Below are positions 27,150 to 34,810 of a stretch of DNA of 64,000 bases, one piece after another (within the stretch, counting starts at the first letter, position 1; each line of letters starts with the position of its first letter). The notes under the pieces were generated by a model. That model ran no database searches and was not told the origin of the DNA. It saw only the letters and a program-made list of their open reading frames with translations. This stretch comes from Streptococcus canis (GTDB taxonomy: Bacteria; Bacillota; Bacilli; Lactobacillales; Streptococcaceae). A program made the position numbers and the translations under genes. The stretch is taken from NCBI RefSeq assembly GCF_900636575.1, contig NZ_LR134293.1:865001-929000 (forward strand), given 5' to 3'.

Positions 27150-27533
27150 ATGGACGAAAAAAAGCTTTTTGAAAATTTCCAGTTAACTTTTGGACGAATG
27201 GTGTCCCCATTTGAAATCGAAGATATTCAAAAGTGGATTCACGAAGATAACATGCCAATTGAAGTTGTCAACCTTGCCTTAAGAGAAGCGGTAGAAAACA
27301 ACAAAATCAGCTGGAAGTATATCAACAAAATTTTAGTTGATTGGTATAAATCTGGAGATACGACAGTAGAAAAGGTCAGAGACAGGTTGCAACGGTTTGA
27401 AGATAGTAAAAAACAACGGAGTGTAACGAATTCCAACGTCCCTAGCTGGTCCAATCCAGAATATCGAGATCCGACGTACGATGATTTAAAAGTAAAACCA
27501 AGCGAGGTATTGGATGGATCAGGAGATTTTTAG
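27150..27533 (+). CDS. DnaD-domain replisome organiser (C-terminal domain only)
   Basis: 127 residues matching the DnaB_2/DnaD C-terminal domain: ENFQLTFGRMVSPFEIEDIQKW, then YINKILVDWYKSG (YxxxILxxW motif) near residue 63-73. The usual N-terminal winged helix is absent; the preceding wHTH gene may supply it. It helps load the replicative helicase. AGGAGGAGCT precedes ATG. Confidence 0.85.
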   Translation: MDEKKLFENFQLTFGRMVSPFEIEDIQKWIHEDNMPIEVVNLALREAVENNKISWKYINKILVDWYKSGDTTVEKVRDRLQRFEDSKKQRSVTNSNVPSWSNPEYRDPTYDDLKVKPSEVLDGSGDF

Positions 27534-27726
27534 CGGGTTTAATGTCCTGCTTAAAAAAATGTATGGTAAACAAGCTAGCATAGAGACCTTTAACAAATTT
27601 GTCGAGTATTGCCAAAAAGGAAAAGAGGTAAACGGTGTTAAGCCTGTATTAAACCCTATCAATTTATACGCATTTGGCCTTGGCATTCCAACGATAGAAG
27701 CTATGAAAATTTATCGCGAGAGGTAA
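27514..27726 (+). CDS. Small replication-region protein
   Basis: 70 residues (MDQEIFSGFNVLLKKMYG). It overlaps the DnaD gene by 20 bases in another frame, with AGCGAGG upstream. The segment NPINLYAFGLGIPTIEAMKI is compact and likely helical. Unknown function; position suggests a replication accessory role. Confidence 0.55.
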   Translation: MDQEIFSGFNVLLKKMYGKQASIETFNKFVEYCQKGKEVNGVKPVLNPINLYAFGLGIPTIEAMKIYRER

Positions 27727-27731
27727 TTGAC

Positions 27732-27872
27732 ATGACAAAGCAATATAGAGAGACGCTTATCTGGTACCGAGCAAGCCATCAAGAGCGTGAGAAGCTACTT
27801 GATTTTGGGCTAGTTGATAAATCACAGTACGTGACACTATTGCGGCAATTGCGCAAGAAATATGCGATTTAG
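27732..27872 (+). CDS. Short phage protein
   Basis: 46 residues (MTKQYRETLIWYRASHQ start), basic, predicted helical. GAGAGGTAATTGAC precedes the ATG. It fills the gap between two tightly packed genes. Function unknown. Confidence 0.5.
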   Translation: MTKQYRETLIWYRASHQEREKLLDFGLVDKSQYVTLLRQLRKKYAI

Positions 27873-27880
27873 GAGGAAAT

Positions 27881-28087
27881 ATGACACCAGAACAAGCGGA
27901 AAAAGCAAAATTAAGAGCTAAACAAGAACTTGAAACGTTCAGCATATACCTTGATCAGGCAGTTGATGAACTCGGTGGAATATTAACTACGCAAGAAATC
28001 TTTTTGGCAGCGGGTTTTACCTATCTTGGCGCATGTCAAACAGACATACATGCGGCCATTGAGGGATTGTATGAGCAAGTTCGATGA
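27881..28087 (+). CDS. Hypothetical phage protein
   Basis: 68 residues (MTPEQAEKAKLRAKQEL). AGGAGGAAAT precedes the ATG. Charged N-terminal helix, then a more hydrophobic C-terminal part. It overlaps the next gene by 17 bases. Not recognised. Confidence 0.55.
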   Translation: MTPEQAEKAKLRAKQELETFSIYLDQAVDELGGILTTQEIFLAAGFTYLGACQTDIHAAIEGLYEQVR

Positions 28088-28247
28088 TTTTAAATTTAGC
28101 GAAGACTGGGAGAGTAACTACTTTGAGGTCCAAGCTTTGCTAGGACAAGAGATAGACAAGTTACAAAATAGGGTTGTCCAGTTAGCAAACGAAAACAGAA
28201 GATTAAATGCCGAAAATTGGCAGTTAAGACACAGAAAGAGGAAATGA
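28071..28247 (+). CDS. Small coiled-coil phage protein
   Basis: 58 residues. I start it at ATG 28071 (MSKFDDFKFSEDW), preceded by GAGGGATTGT; the upstream frame overlaps the previous gene too far. The C-terminal half (QEIDKLQNRVVQLANENRRLNAEN region) has heptad leucines. Unknown function. Confidence 0.5.
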   Translation: MSKFDDFKFSEDWESNYFEVQALLGQEIDKLQNRVVQLANENRRLNAENWQLRHRKRK

Positions 28248-28248
28248 T

Positions 28249-28578
28249 ATGAACATCAAAGAAAAAATTGTAGTGCTAAGAAAAACTAAAGACGGAAGTT
28301 TTTTAAAGAGTTTTAAAAATAGAGATGCAGTGCTTGCTTATAATGCGGAGTTTACAAATATCATTCAGGCGGCATCATTTCTACCAGAAGAATGTTACAA
28401 CATGCAAAAAGACGAAATTGATAACTTAGCCGAAACGTTTGGATGTGATGTTGTAGTTGTCGAAGCATCTTATGACCTAAAATTTATTGATGGTGAGGAT
28501 GTTCCAGAGTTAACAAAAGAGCAAAAAGTTAAAAGTATGGTAAACGGAATGTTTGAGCAGGTTTTTGGAGGTGAATAG
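28249..28578 (+). CDS. Hypothetical protein preceding recT
   Basis: 109 residues (MNIKEKIVVLRKTKDGSF). GAGGAAATGAT precedes ATG. Acidic, mixed alpha/beta, with a KVKSMVNGMFEQVFGGE tail. It is two bases upstream of recT and so part of the recombination operon. I do not recognise a domain. Confidence 0.6.
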   Translation: MNIKEKIVVLRKTKDGSFLKSFKNRDAVLAYNAEFTNIIQAASFLPEECYNMQKDEIDNLAETFGCDVVVVEASYDLKFIDGEDVPELTKEQKVKSMVNGMFEQVFGGE

Positions 28579-28580
28579 AG

Positions 28581-29531
28581 ATGGCGAATGAATTAACCCA
28601 AAGACAAGTGACATCAAACGTTGCGACACGAATCAATCAAATGAAAGATTCTGACGGACTGATGATTGCGCCAAAATACAGCGTAAGCAATGCGCTTAGC
28701 TCAGCGTACCACGCTTTGAAAAATGGGGGTCTATTGAATAAAGACCAGGATAGCATCTACAATGCACTTTTTGATATGGTAACGCAAGGTCTAAGCCCGG
28801 CCAAGAATCAATGTTACTTTGTGCCTTATGGGAACACTGTCAAGTTGACGCGTTCGTACTTTGGCACTATGAAAGTTGTTAAGCAACTTCCTGAAGTAAA
28901 AGACATTTATGCAGAAGTGATTTACAAAGGTGACGACTTTAAAATCAAAAATGAAAACGGTCGTAAGGTATTTGTTAGTCATGATACTGATTGGATGAAT
29001 GCGGACAACGAAATTGTCGGGGCTTATTGCATCATCGAAAAAGAAGACGGTGAAAAGATTTTGACAGTCATGACAAAAAAAGAAATTGATAAATCTTGGG
29101 CACAGTCAAAAAACGGTAACGTACAAAAGAACTTCCCGCAAGAAATGGCAAAACGGACAGTTATTAATCGGGCAGCTAAGCAATTTTTTAATACGAGTGA
29201 TGACAACGATTTGTTTGTAGATGCAGTAAACCGTACCACAGAAAACGAATATGACAACGACAGACAAGTTAAAGATGTCACCCCGCAAGAAACAAACAGT
29301 CTAGACGACCTAATTGGTCACCAGAACGAAAATAAGGATACTCCTAACAATTTAAAAGACGTAACCGAAGATTTACATGACGAAGAAGAAAAAACGCTCA
29401 CAGACGAAAATAAGACGGTTTTAGAAGATACGTCTTATCCGGCTGATGAAATCCCCGATTTTGATGAAGAAACTGGCGAAGTATTAGCTAGCGAAGGCAA
29501 CCTCTTTGATAACCTTGGAGATTTAATGTAA
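28581..29531 (+). CDS. recT: RecT family single-strand annealing protein
   Basis: 316 residues. RecT core at residues ~20-220: LSPAKNQCYFVPYGNTVKLTRSYFG and KEIDKSWAQSKNGNVQKNFPQEMAKRTVINRAAK are diagnostic, the latter split here by family convention. The last ~90 residues are an acidic, variable tail. It anneals ssDNA during phage replication and recombination. The stop shares a base with the next start (TAATGG), coupling it to the nuclease. Confidence 0.95.
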   Translation: MANELTQRQVTSNVATRINQMKDSDGLMIAPKYSVSNALSSAYHALKNGGLLNKDQDSIYNALFDMVTQGLSPAKNQCYFVPYGNTVKLTRSYFGTMKVVKQLPEVKDIYAEVIYKGDDFKIKNENGRKVFVSHDTDWMNADNEIVGAYCIIEKEDGEKILTVMTKKEIDKSWAQSKNGNVQKNFPQEMAKRTVINRAAKQFFNTSDDNDLFVDAVNRTTENEYDNDRQVKDVTPQETNSLDDLIGHQNENKDTPNNLKDVTEDLHDEEEKTLTDENKTVLEDTSYPADEIPDFDEETGEVLASEGNLFDNLGDLM

Positions 29532-30328
29532 TGGCGGAACTCGACTTACTTGGAAAGGAATACTATGGCAAGGAATCGGCTATCAGGTACTGGTCTATTA
29601 GTCAGTACAAGCGCTTTAAAGAGTGCGAAGCAAGGGCGCTTGCTGAATTACGAGGTGATTGGACAGATACCAGAGATAACACTGCGCTGCTCGTCGGGAA
29701 CTATGTCCACTCTTACTTTGAGAGTAAAGAAGCTCACGAAGAATTCAAAGCCCAAAACGGCTCTGAAATGATTTCGACAAGAGGAGCAACAAAAGGTCAA
29801 TTAAAAAAGGATTACTTAGTTGCTGAGCAGATGATTGAAGCACTTAAAAGCGATAGTAACTTTATGGCTATCTACCAAGGAGAAAAGGAGGCATCAATCA
29901 CAGGATTTCTTGGCGAGGTTGAATTCAAGGGTAAAATCGACTGCCTGAATGTTGAATGTGGCTATTTTGTAGACATCAAAACAACAAAAGGGCCGATTGA
30001 CGACACAATCTGGAATGGAGAAGAGCGTGTCAGATGGTTTGAGGCTTACGGATACATCTTGCAGATGGCTGCTTACAAAACCATGCTAGAAGCTAAGTAT
30101 AATAAACCGTTCGAGCCGATTATTTACGCGGTAACCAAGGAAACGCCACCAGATACAAGAGCCATCAGAATCCAAAATATAGATGCTATGCAAACTGAGT
30201 TAGACAACTTGGCTCAAAACATCAAGCGACTAGATGACGTCAAAAAAGGCCTAGAAAAACCTAAGCCTTGCGGAAAATGCGAGTATTGCAGACAGAACCA
30301 ACTGTCTGTAAGAGTAGAGATTTTTTAA
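29531..30328 (+). CDS. PD-(D/E)XK exonuclease, RecT partner
   Basis: 265 residues of the YqaJ/Cas4-RecB-like group. The catalytic D and ExK-type residues fall in GKIDCLNV...GYFVDIKTTKG near residues 137-156. A conserved RYWSISQYKRFKECEARAL lies at the N-terminus. Cysteines in CGKCEYC near residue 250 recall the Cas4-like iron-sulfur or zinc site. It would resect dsDNA ends to give RecT its substrate. Confidence 0.85.
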   Translation: MAELDLLGKEYYGKESAIRYWSISQYKRFKECEARALAELRGDWTDTRDNTALLVGNYVHSYFESKEAHEEFKAQNGSEMISTRGATKGQLKKDYLVAEQMIEALKSDSNFMAIYQGEKEASITGFLGEVEFKGKIDCLNVECGYFVDIKTTKGPIDDTIWNGEERVRWFEAYGYILQMAAYKTMLEAKYNKPFEPIIYAVTKETPPDTRAIRIQNIDAMQTELDNLAQNIKRLDDVKKGLEKPKPCGKCEYCRQNQLSVRVEIF

Positions 30329-30505
30329 CAACCTATTGCAAAGTGAAGCTCGGCCTTTGCAAGTTTAAATTTTCCGAGCGAGAAAGGAAAGTTGAAATAT
30401 CGTCAAATTAACAGGATTGATGATATGAAGAATTGCTACACTCGTCCTTGCCAATGCTCACACACAATTTTAGGGCGAGTGTGGATTTTAAAAAAGGTGA
30501 AAAAT

Positions 30506-30847
30506 ATGGAACAAATCAAAATTACAGGAACAGGAACAGCGCTAATTTTAGATAGAGTAAACCGAATCTTTGCCATCTCTGGTGGTTTGACTATGCAATG
30601 GGATTTTATTAGTGATTTCAAAAAGATTGACGATGAGCCGTCACTAGATGAAGATGGAGAACTATTCGAAACAGCTTACGACCTTGTGCTCGAAGCTAAA
30701 CCAAAAACTAAAATCAATCTAACATCTTCATATTTTGCTAAAGAGCATAAGAAAGACACAGATGAAATCATAAAAGTATTCTCGTTTATCGAAGATAATA
30801 AGAGGAATATCTTTGAAACCCTTGGTATTCGTGGGGTTCTTGAATGA
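30506..30847 (+). CDS. Hypothetical protein between nuclease and RuvC
   Basis: 113 residues. Start chosen at ATG 30506 (MEQIKITGTGTALIL), preceded by AAAAAGGTGA; the frame extends to 30392 but without a ribosome binding site. An N-terminal beta-rich part and acidic centre. Often seen at this place in streptococcal phages; function unknown. The 3' end overlaps the resolvase start. Confidence 0.6.
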   Translation: MEQIKITGTGTALILDRVNRIFAISGGLTMQWDFISDFKKIDDEPSLDEDGELFETAYDLVLEAKPKTKINLTSSYFAKEHKKDTDEIIKVFSFIEDNKRNIFETLGIRGVLE

Positions 30848-31356
30848 GTAATTTGGTATTATCGCTAGACATTTCAACTTCTGGAACAGGTTGGGCCTTA
30901 TTTAAAGGCTCAGACTTTATCCAGAGCGGTGTCTTAAAACACAAAAGTGACTCTTATTTTGAACGTGGTCGATATATGGCTAGCCAATTAAGGTTGATCC
31001 AGTCACGAGCACTAAAAAAATACGATTGCCACTTTAGTACAATCGCAGTCGAAAAAAACTCGGTTATGGGACCTAACCAGCAATCCATGCTTAAAATCGG
31101 TATTGTAACTGGTATCATCTTAGGACGCTTGATAGCTGATAACGTCGTGTTTGTTAATGTATCGACGTGGCGCAAGCACTGGAAATTTAGTTATAAGGAT
31201 CGCTCAAAAAAAGCGATGAAAGCACAATCGAAAGAAAAAGCTCTCGAATATTTCGGAAAAACAGTAAAAGATGATGAAGCGGATGCTATTTTGATTGGCT
31301 CATACTATGTCAATCAAGGCTATCTTGATGGATTGGAGACACATGACTACTACTAA
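30844..31356 (+). CDS. RuvC-like Holliday junction resolvase
   Basis: 170 residues, RNase H-fold. Catalytic acids: D in LSLDISTSGTGWAL near residue 9, E in IAVEKNSVMG near 69, and the C-terminal DDEADA pair near 145. The insertion NQQSMLKIGIV is as in RuvC. It resolves recombination and packaging intermediates. Overlaps the previous gene by 4 bases (ATGA). Confidence 0.88.
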   Translation: MSNLVLSLDISTSGTGWALFKGSDFIQSGVLKHKSDSYFERGRYMASQLRLIQSRALKKYDCHFSTIAVEKNSVMGPNQQSMLKIGIVTGIILGRLIADNVVFVNVSTWRKHWKFSYKDRSKKAMKAQSKEKALEYFGKTVKDDEADAILIGSYYVNQGYLDGLETHDYY

Positions 31357-31537
31357 AAAACACGTTGCGAGAGTTTACAACAAAGGTATTACAGCCACTT
31401 ACATGGTTTATGACAAAAACCTGTTTACAGAGCATGAGTTTGCAACAAAAAGAGAAGCGATGCAGTTTATCAGAAAACTAGAGTTAGCTAATGATAAGCG
31501 AGTGACAGAATATTTTATGAGAGAGATGGAAGAATGA
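31343..31537 (+). CDS. Small phage protein
   Basis: 64 residues, starting at ATG 31343 (MTTTKKHVARVYNKG) inside the end of the resolvase gene, preceded by GATTGGAGACAC. Basic, with a short beta-rich N-terminus. It ends in an ATGA overlap with the next gene. Not recognised. Confidence 0.5.
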   Translation: MTTTKKHVARVYNKGITATYMVYDKNLFTEHEFATKREAMQFIRKLELANDKRVTEYFMREMEE

Positions 31538-31911
31538 AACCAAAATTTAGAGTGTGGGATAAAGAAAAACAAGCTATGAGCACAGTAGAAGCAATAGATT
31601 ATGTTAACGATAAAATATACCCATTTTATAGAAAATATGTCCGTAGATATATCCCTTTCGAGGAAGCTGTGTTAATGCAATCCACAGGCCTATTTGATAA
31701 AAACGGCGTTAAGATTTTTGATGGGGATATTGTAAAATTACAATACACAATTGCTAGCGATTTTGAACTTTTTGAAGTACGTCAATTTAGAGGAGGGATG
31801 TGGCGAATTGACAATAGACGACGCGGATCAGATTTGTGGTTAAGAAACGAGGACTGCGAAGTTATCGGTAACATACACGAAAACCCAGAATTACTAGAAA
31901 GCGTGGAATAA
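31534..31911 (+). CDS. YopX-family protein
   Basis: 125 residues. N-terminal KPKFRVWDKEKQAM and central STGLFDKNGVKIFDGDIVKLQY are the signature of YopX proteins, common in Firmicute phages. Ends with EVIGNIHENPELL, again typical. Function is not known for the family. Tightly packed, sharing one base with the next ATG. Confidence 0.85.
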   Translation: MKPKFRVWDKEKQAMSTVEAIDYVNDKIYPFYRKYVRRYIPFEEAVLMQSTGLFDKNGVKIFDGDIVKLQYTIASDFELFEVRQFRGGMWRIDNRRRGSDLWLRNEDCEVIGNIHENPELLESVE

Positions 31912-32123
31912 TGAGTTTTAGATTATCTTGGGAAATTAACGGCAAAATCGCTGAAGTTGTAGGTGACTATAAGACTCTAAAAGCAGCCTATGACTCAATT
32001 AAGGTCCACATCAAAGACAGAGATAAATTTGCCAGTCCTTATTATCGCATGTGGCAAAAAGGCAATGTATTTACTGTCGATTACGGCAAGCACAATGCTT
32101 TTTATAAGATTGAGGAGAGGTGA
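31911..32123 (+). CDS. Hypothetical phage protein
   Basis: 70 residues (MSFRLSWEINGKIAEV). Small mixed alpha/beta protein, rich in K and Y. No family recognised. Overlaps yopX-like stop (TAATGAG). Confidence 0.5.
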   Translation: MSFRLSWEINGKIAEVVGDYKTLKAAYDSIKVHIKDRDKFASPYYRMWQKGNVFTVDYGKHNAFYKIEER

Positions 32124-32127
32124 CAAA

Positions 32128-32328
32128 ATGATAGACACTGATACACTTGCAGCAGTACATGAGGCTTTGCAGCTATCCATGCCAAAAATAATCAGTATGA
32201 TTAAAGAGGCATCTATAAACAAAAGTGATGATTATAAAAAAGGCCTATGTGATGGCGCTAATTTGATAGGTGATACTATATTAAAATCTATCGAACAAAT
32301 AATGGATTCGGAGGCTGATCATGACTAA
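32128..32328 (+). CDS. Hypothetical phage protein
   Basis: 66 residues from ATG 32128 (MIDTDTLAAVHEALQ), preceded by GAGGAGAGGTGACAAA, an excellent ribosome binding site. Predominantly helical. The upstream part of the frame overlaps the preceding gene and is not coding. Confidence 0.55.
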   Translation: MIDTDTLAAVHEALQLSMPKIISMIKEASINKSDDYKKGLCDGANLIGDTILKSIEQIMDSEADHD

Positions 32329-32548
32329 AGACGACTTTTTAACAGGTTTTGTACTTATACTTTTAGCTGCTTGCATTTTTGCAGTGGGATTTGTGTTTGG
32401 ATCCGACTGTAGCAGTGAGCATTACGAACCGCAAATAAACGGACTGCGGACACAACTAAGCAGAACACAAAAGCAGCTTAAGCGTGCTAGCGAGGATAGA
32501 GCTAGACAGACAAAGCGGATTGCTGAGTTGACAGGGAATGGGAGATAA
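32321..32548 (+). CDS. Small membrane protein with coiled-coil tail
   Basis: 75 residues. One membrane helix (FVLILLAACIFAVGFVFG, residues ~9-26), then a charged helix with QLSRTQKQLKRASEDRA. Rz/spanin-like in topology but in an early operon. Overlaps its neighbour by 8 bases. Function unknown. Confidence 0.55.
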   Translation: MTKDDFLTGFVLILLAACIFAVGFVFGSDCSSEHYEPQINGLRTQLSRTQKQLKRASEDRARQTKRIAELTGNGR

Positions 32549-32550
32549 GG

Positions 32551-32628
32551 ATGGACGATAACACAGCAGTTGTTTTGACACTGCTAATACTATTTTTACC
32601 TTTTATTATTAGTAGTTTTAGAGATTAA
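32551..32628 (+). CDS. 25-residue membrane peptide
   Basis: MDDNTAVVLTLLILF followed by LPFIISSFRD. One membrane helix. GGGAGATAAGG precedes the ATG by a good distance. Similar single-helix peptides recur in phage accessory regions. Confidence 0.45.
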   Translation: MDDNTAVVLTLLILFLPFIISSFRD

Positions 32629-32640
32629 GCGAGGTACAAA

Positions 32641-33227
32641 ATGAACATTAACGAAGAATTATACTTACCAGTTAAACGAGGAGGTTTTAGCATAGGTCGA
32701 GATGAGTTTGATTGCAAACATTGTTACATAACGCTTGATGGCGATGAGGTAGCATCATCAGTTAAAGCTAAATCAAAAGAAGAGTTGCTAGACCAGCAAA
32801 AACCAGAAATTCCGCAGTTTGTGGCTGAGTGGTTGGAAGGATTGAAGAAAGAATTTCCCGACAACTTACCTAACCAACTCTACCATGTTACAAGGCAAGG
32901 TTGGGGTTTTGGATTGGAATATGAAGCTAGTAACACCGAAGAAATGAAAACTCTTTATAACTGCGGGGGAAAACTAAGAAAGATTTAGTTAACGCTCTTA
33001 TTTACGGATACACAGTCGAGAAAGAAAAACTGTACAAAGTCAGAGATAAACGACTAAGCCCTAACCAAAATTACTTAAATTTTGATAAGTGTAGCGAATG
33101 TTGGTTCTTTTCTAACGGAATTGATACTTTATCTTTTAATGCTGGACACACTAGAAAAGCTTTAGAAGAATCAGGTTTTAATGTATTTGATGACGATAAC
33201 TACGAAGTTATTGAGGTGACGGAATGA
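32641..33227 (+). CDS. DUF1642-like protein split by a -1 frame change
   Basis: The frame from ATG 32641 stops at 32988. The -1 frame continues the same protein to 33227: KKDLVNALIYGYTVEKEKLYKV and WFFSNGIDTL, the usual C-terminal half of DUF1642 phage proteins. The change falls in G GGA AAA (32967-32973), which has the X XXY YYZ form of bacterial slippery sites. So this is either a programmed -1 frameshift, giving about 195 residues, or a one-base deletion in GGGGGAAAA. The N-terminal part contains EIPQFVAEWLEG, a DUF1642 hallmark. Confidence 0.6.
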
Positions 33228-33283
33228 GATTTGTTAAGCCTAGCACAATCAGAAATGATGATTTATTTATTATTTGGAAATAG
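33224..33283 (+). CDS. Possible 19-residue peptide
   Basis: MRFVKPSTIRNDDLFIIWK. It overlaps the end of the DUF1642 frame (ATGA) after GAGGTGACGGA. Weak support; listed because the position and spacing fit the operon. Confidence 0.25.
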   Translation: MRFVKPSTIRNDDLFIIWK

Positions 33284-33306
33284 TGGTGATCAAAAGGAAT
33301 GACTGA

Positions 33307-33420
33307 ATGATTTTTTTAGCTGCAATCTTATTACTACTATTCTGTTTTATTCTAGCTTTATTAATATTCGCTGGATGTTGTCTAGTAGTAAAAATCATAG
33401 AGTATTTAATTGATTTATAA
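33307..33420 (+). CDS. 37-residue membrane peptide
   Basis: MIFLAAILLLLFCFIL followed by another hydrophobic stretch and KIIEYLIDL. Nearly all residues are hydrophobic, three of them cysteine. Preceded by AAAGGAATGACTGA. It could be a small toxin-like or structural membrane peptide. Not recognised. Confidence 0.4.
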   Translation: MIFLAAILLLLFCFILALLIFAGCCLVVKIIEYLIDL

Positions 33421-33560
33421 CCCCACGCAAGCGCATAAGAGCCTGCAATGGCTCTGTGGGGTTAGGACCTGGAATCGTCCTTAAACTTACCCTAGAAACC
33501 TTCAATCTTTTATCAGCCTTGTGGATTGTCAGAGGTCCGCAAGGTGTAGACCGAAATTAA
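33421..33560 (+). ncRNA. Structured non-coding stretch, candidate phage RNA
   Basis: Three consecutive hairpins: CCCCAC (33421-33426) with GTGGGG (33456-33461) stacked on AGAGCC/GGCTCT; AGGAC/GTCCT (33464-33481); CCTTGTGG/CCGCAAGG (33517-33544). More stems follow at 33612-33631 (GCAGAT/ATCTGC) and 33724-33742 (AGCCAGCT/AGCTGACT). The stretch 33421-33791 has no gene. It is directly upstream of the late regulator. No known RNA family recognised. Confidence 0.45.
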
Positions 33561-33791
33561 ATACAGAAGGATGTGATAAGAATCTCCTTGACCAAAAAAA
33601 CGAAATCTAACGCAGATTATCGGTCATCTGCTATTATTCAAGGCGCTACTAATGCTTTAACACTGACATCCTGCGCCTGTGTCAAAATAAAAAACGAAAG
33701 AGAGGAACTTTTCTCCACAAAAAAGCCAGCTCACAGCTGACTCCTTAGTTAATAATTCGACAAATCTATTATATCAAAAAGGAGCTAGTCA

Positions 33792-34211
33792 GTGAGCAAA
33801 GCTAAGGCAATTTTAAAAGACTTACGCAATTTAGATTTATATATCGCTAGTTTAATCAGACGTCGAGATAAGATTGAGGCTTCGTTGCTTTCTAGCCCTA
33901 AATGGACAGCAGATAAAGTCTCCGGGGGTAACAAAAGACGACAAGATGATGTTTACGTAGAATTGATTGCAACTGCTGAAGATATCGAGAAGAAGACTGC
34001 TGAAGCTATAAGAAAACAAAGAGAGCTTCAAAACATGATTGATAGCCTTGAAAATACAGACAGTCAAACAATTTTAAGCATGGTCTATATTGATAAGATG
34101 ACTAGATGGCAAGTGATCGATGAGCTAAATTGCAGTGAAAGCACATATTTCAGATTGTTAAGAGTTGCAACGAAGGAGCTGAACAATCTGACAGTAAATG
34201 ACAGCGATTGA
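33792..34211 (+). CDS. DUF1492 / ArpU-like late transcription regulator
   Basis: 139 residues from GTG. The C-terminal part (SMVYIDKMTRWQVIDELNCSESTYFRLLRVATKELN) is a sigma-70 region 4-like HTH, as in DUF1492 and ArpU proteins that switch on late genes. N-terminal coiled coil (residues ~1-85). AAAGGAGCTAGTCA precedes the start. Its last codons overlap a set of phased 10-base repeats that may be its own target. Confidence 0.8.
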   Translation: MSKAKAILKDLRNLDLYIASLIRRRDKIEASLLSSPKWTADKVSGGNKRRQDDVYVELIATAEDIEKKTAEAIRKQRELQNMIDSLENTDSQTILSMVYIDKMTRWQVIDELNCSESTYFRLLRVATKELNNLTVNDSD

Positions 34212-34236
34212 CAGTGAATAACAGTGCATGACAGTT
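34189..34236 (+). promoter_or_regulatory. Five 10-base phased repeats (TGACAGNNNN), candidate late operator
   Basis: ACAG occurs at 34191, 34201, 34211, 34221 and 34231, exactly one helical turn apart; four of the five are preceded by TG. The repeats start within the last codons of the DUF1492 gene and end just before a perfect palindrome (34244-34260). Confidence 0.6.
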
Positions 34237-34243
34237 TTAAAGT

Positions 34244-34260
34244 GATAATATAGTATTATC
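34244..34260. promoter_or_regulatory. Palindrome GATAATA-TAG-TATTATC
   Basis: A perfect 7+3+7 inverted repeat next to the phased repeats. It includes -10-like TATTAT and GATAAT. Candidate regulator site or late promoter. Confidence 0.45.
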
Positions 34261-34266
34261 AAGAAA

Positions 34267-34300
34267 TGAGGGGAGGGTACGAAAATACCCCCTCTTTTAA
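34267..34300 (+). terminator. GC-rich hairpin ahead of the packaging module
   Basis: GAGGGGAGGGTA and TACCCCCTC arms with TTTT following. It separates early and late regions. Confidence 0.6.
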
Positions 34301-34318
34301 ATTTAGAAAGGCCCCCCT

Positions 34319-34663
34319 ATGTCTCAATTAAGGGCAGATAAGAAAGGCCCACACAGGGTTGCATTTGACAGGAATAAGAAGAAGTTGCTGAAGACAGCTA
34401 ATACATGTGGAATCTGTGGCAAACCAGTCGATAAGATGCTGAAGTATCCTCATCCACTTAGTCCAGCGATAGATCATATAGTTCCGATTGCAAAAGGTGG
34501 TCATCCGTCAGCGCTAGAAAACTTACAGTTGACTCATTGGCAATGCAATAGGCAGAAGTCTGATAAGTTGTTTGTCATTCAGGAAAGTCGTGAGCCGAAG
34601 ACACTAGGGAACAGGAACCTTCCTCAAAGCAGAGACTGGTCATCTTTTACATTAAAAAAGTGA
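34319..34663 (+). CDS. HNH endonuclease (packaging associated)
   Basis: 114 residues. Zinc-type cysteines in TCGICGKPV, the HNH core AIDHIVPIAKGGHPSALENLQLTH, and WQCNRQKSDKL. Such enzymes lie beside cos sites and terminase genes and are needed for genome cutting in HK97-like phages. The start ATG is 7 bases after a GAAAGGCCC stretch. Confidence 0.88.
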   Translation: MSQLRADKKGPHRVAFDRNKKKLLKTANTCGICGKPVDKMLKYPHPLSPAIDHIVPIAKGGHPSALENLQLTHWQCNRQKSDKLFVIQESREPKTLGNRNLPQSRDWSSFTLKK

Positions 34664-34692
34664 ATTTGTGCAAATTATTGATTTATGCTAAA

Positions 34693-34760
34693 ACCGGCCA
34701 GAAGCTAAATGGGGGGTATGACCCTCCCCGGTCGGTCGGCCGAGCTTCACGCCGTCACTG
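34693..34760 (+). other. Candidate packaging site (cos-like, GC-rich)
   Basis: An island of high GC in AT-rich DNA: GGGGGGTATGACCCTCCCC, then GGTCGGTCGGCC, flanked by GAAGCT and AGCTTC. It has no gene and lies directly after the HNH gene, where cos sites are usual. Cleavage position cannot be read from the sequence. Confidence 0.45.
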
Positions 34761-34810
34761 TACATTTTTTCTCACGTTAGGATTTAGAAAATTTTAGAGG
34801 TTGAATTTCA

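Noticed and set aside
30392..30505. N-terminal extension of the gene starting at 30506
   Set aside because: The extra residues have no ribosome binding site and include a hairpin-like stretch; the ATG at 30506 has AAAAAGGTGA ahead of it.
33421..33461. Possible tRNA in the structured phage stretch
   Set aside because: No T-arm (GTTCRA) or anticodon arm of proper size; stems do not form a cloverleaf.
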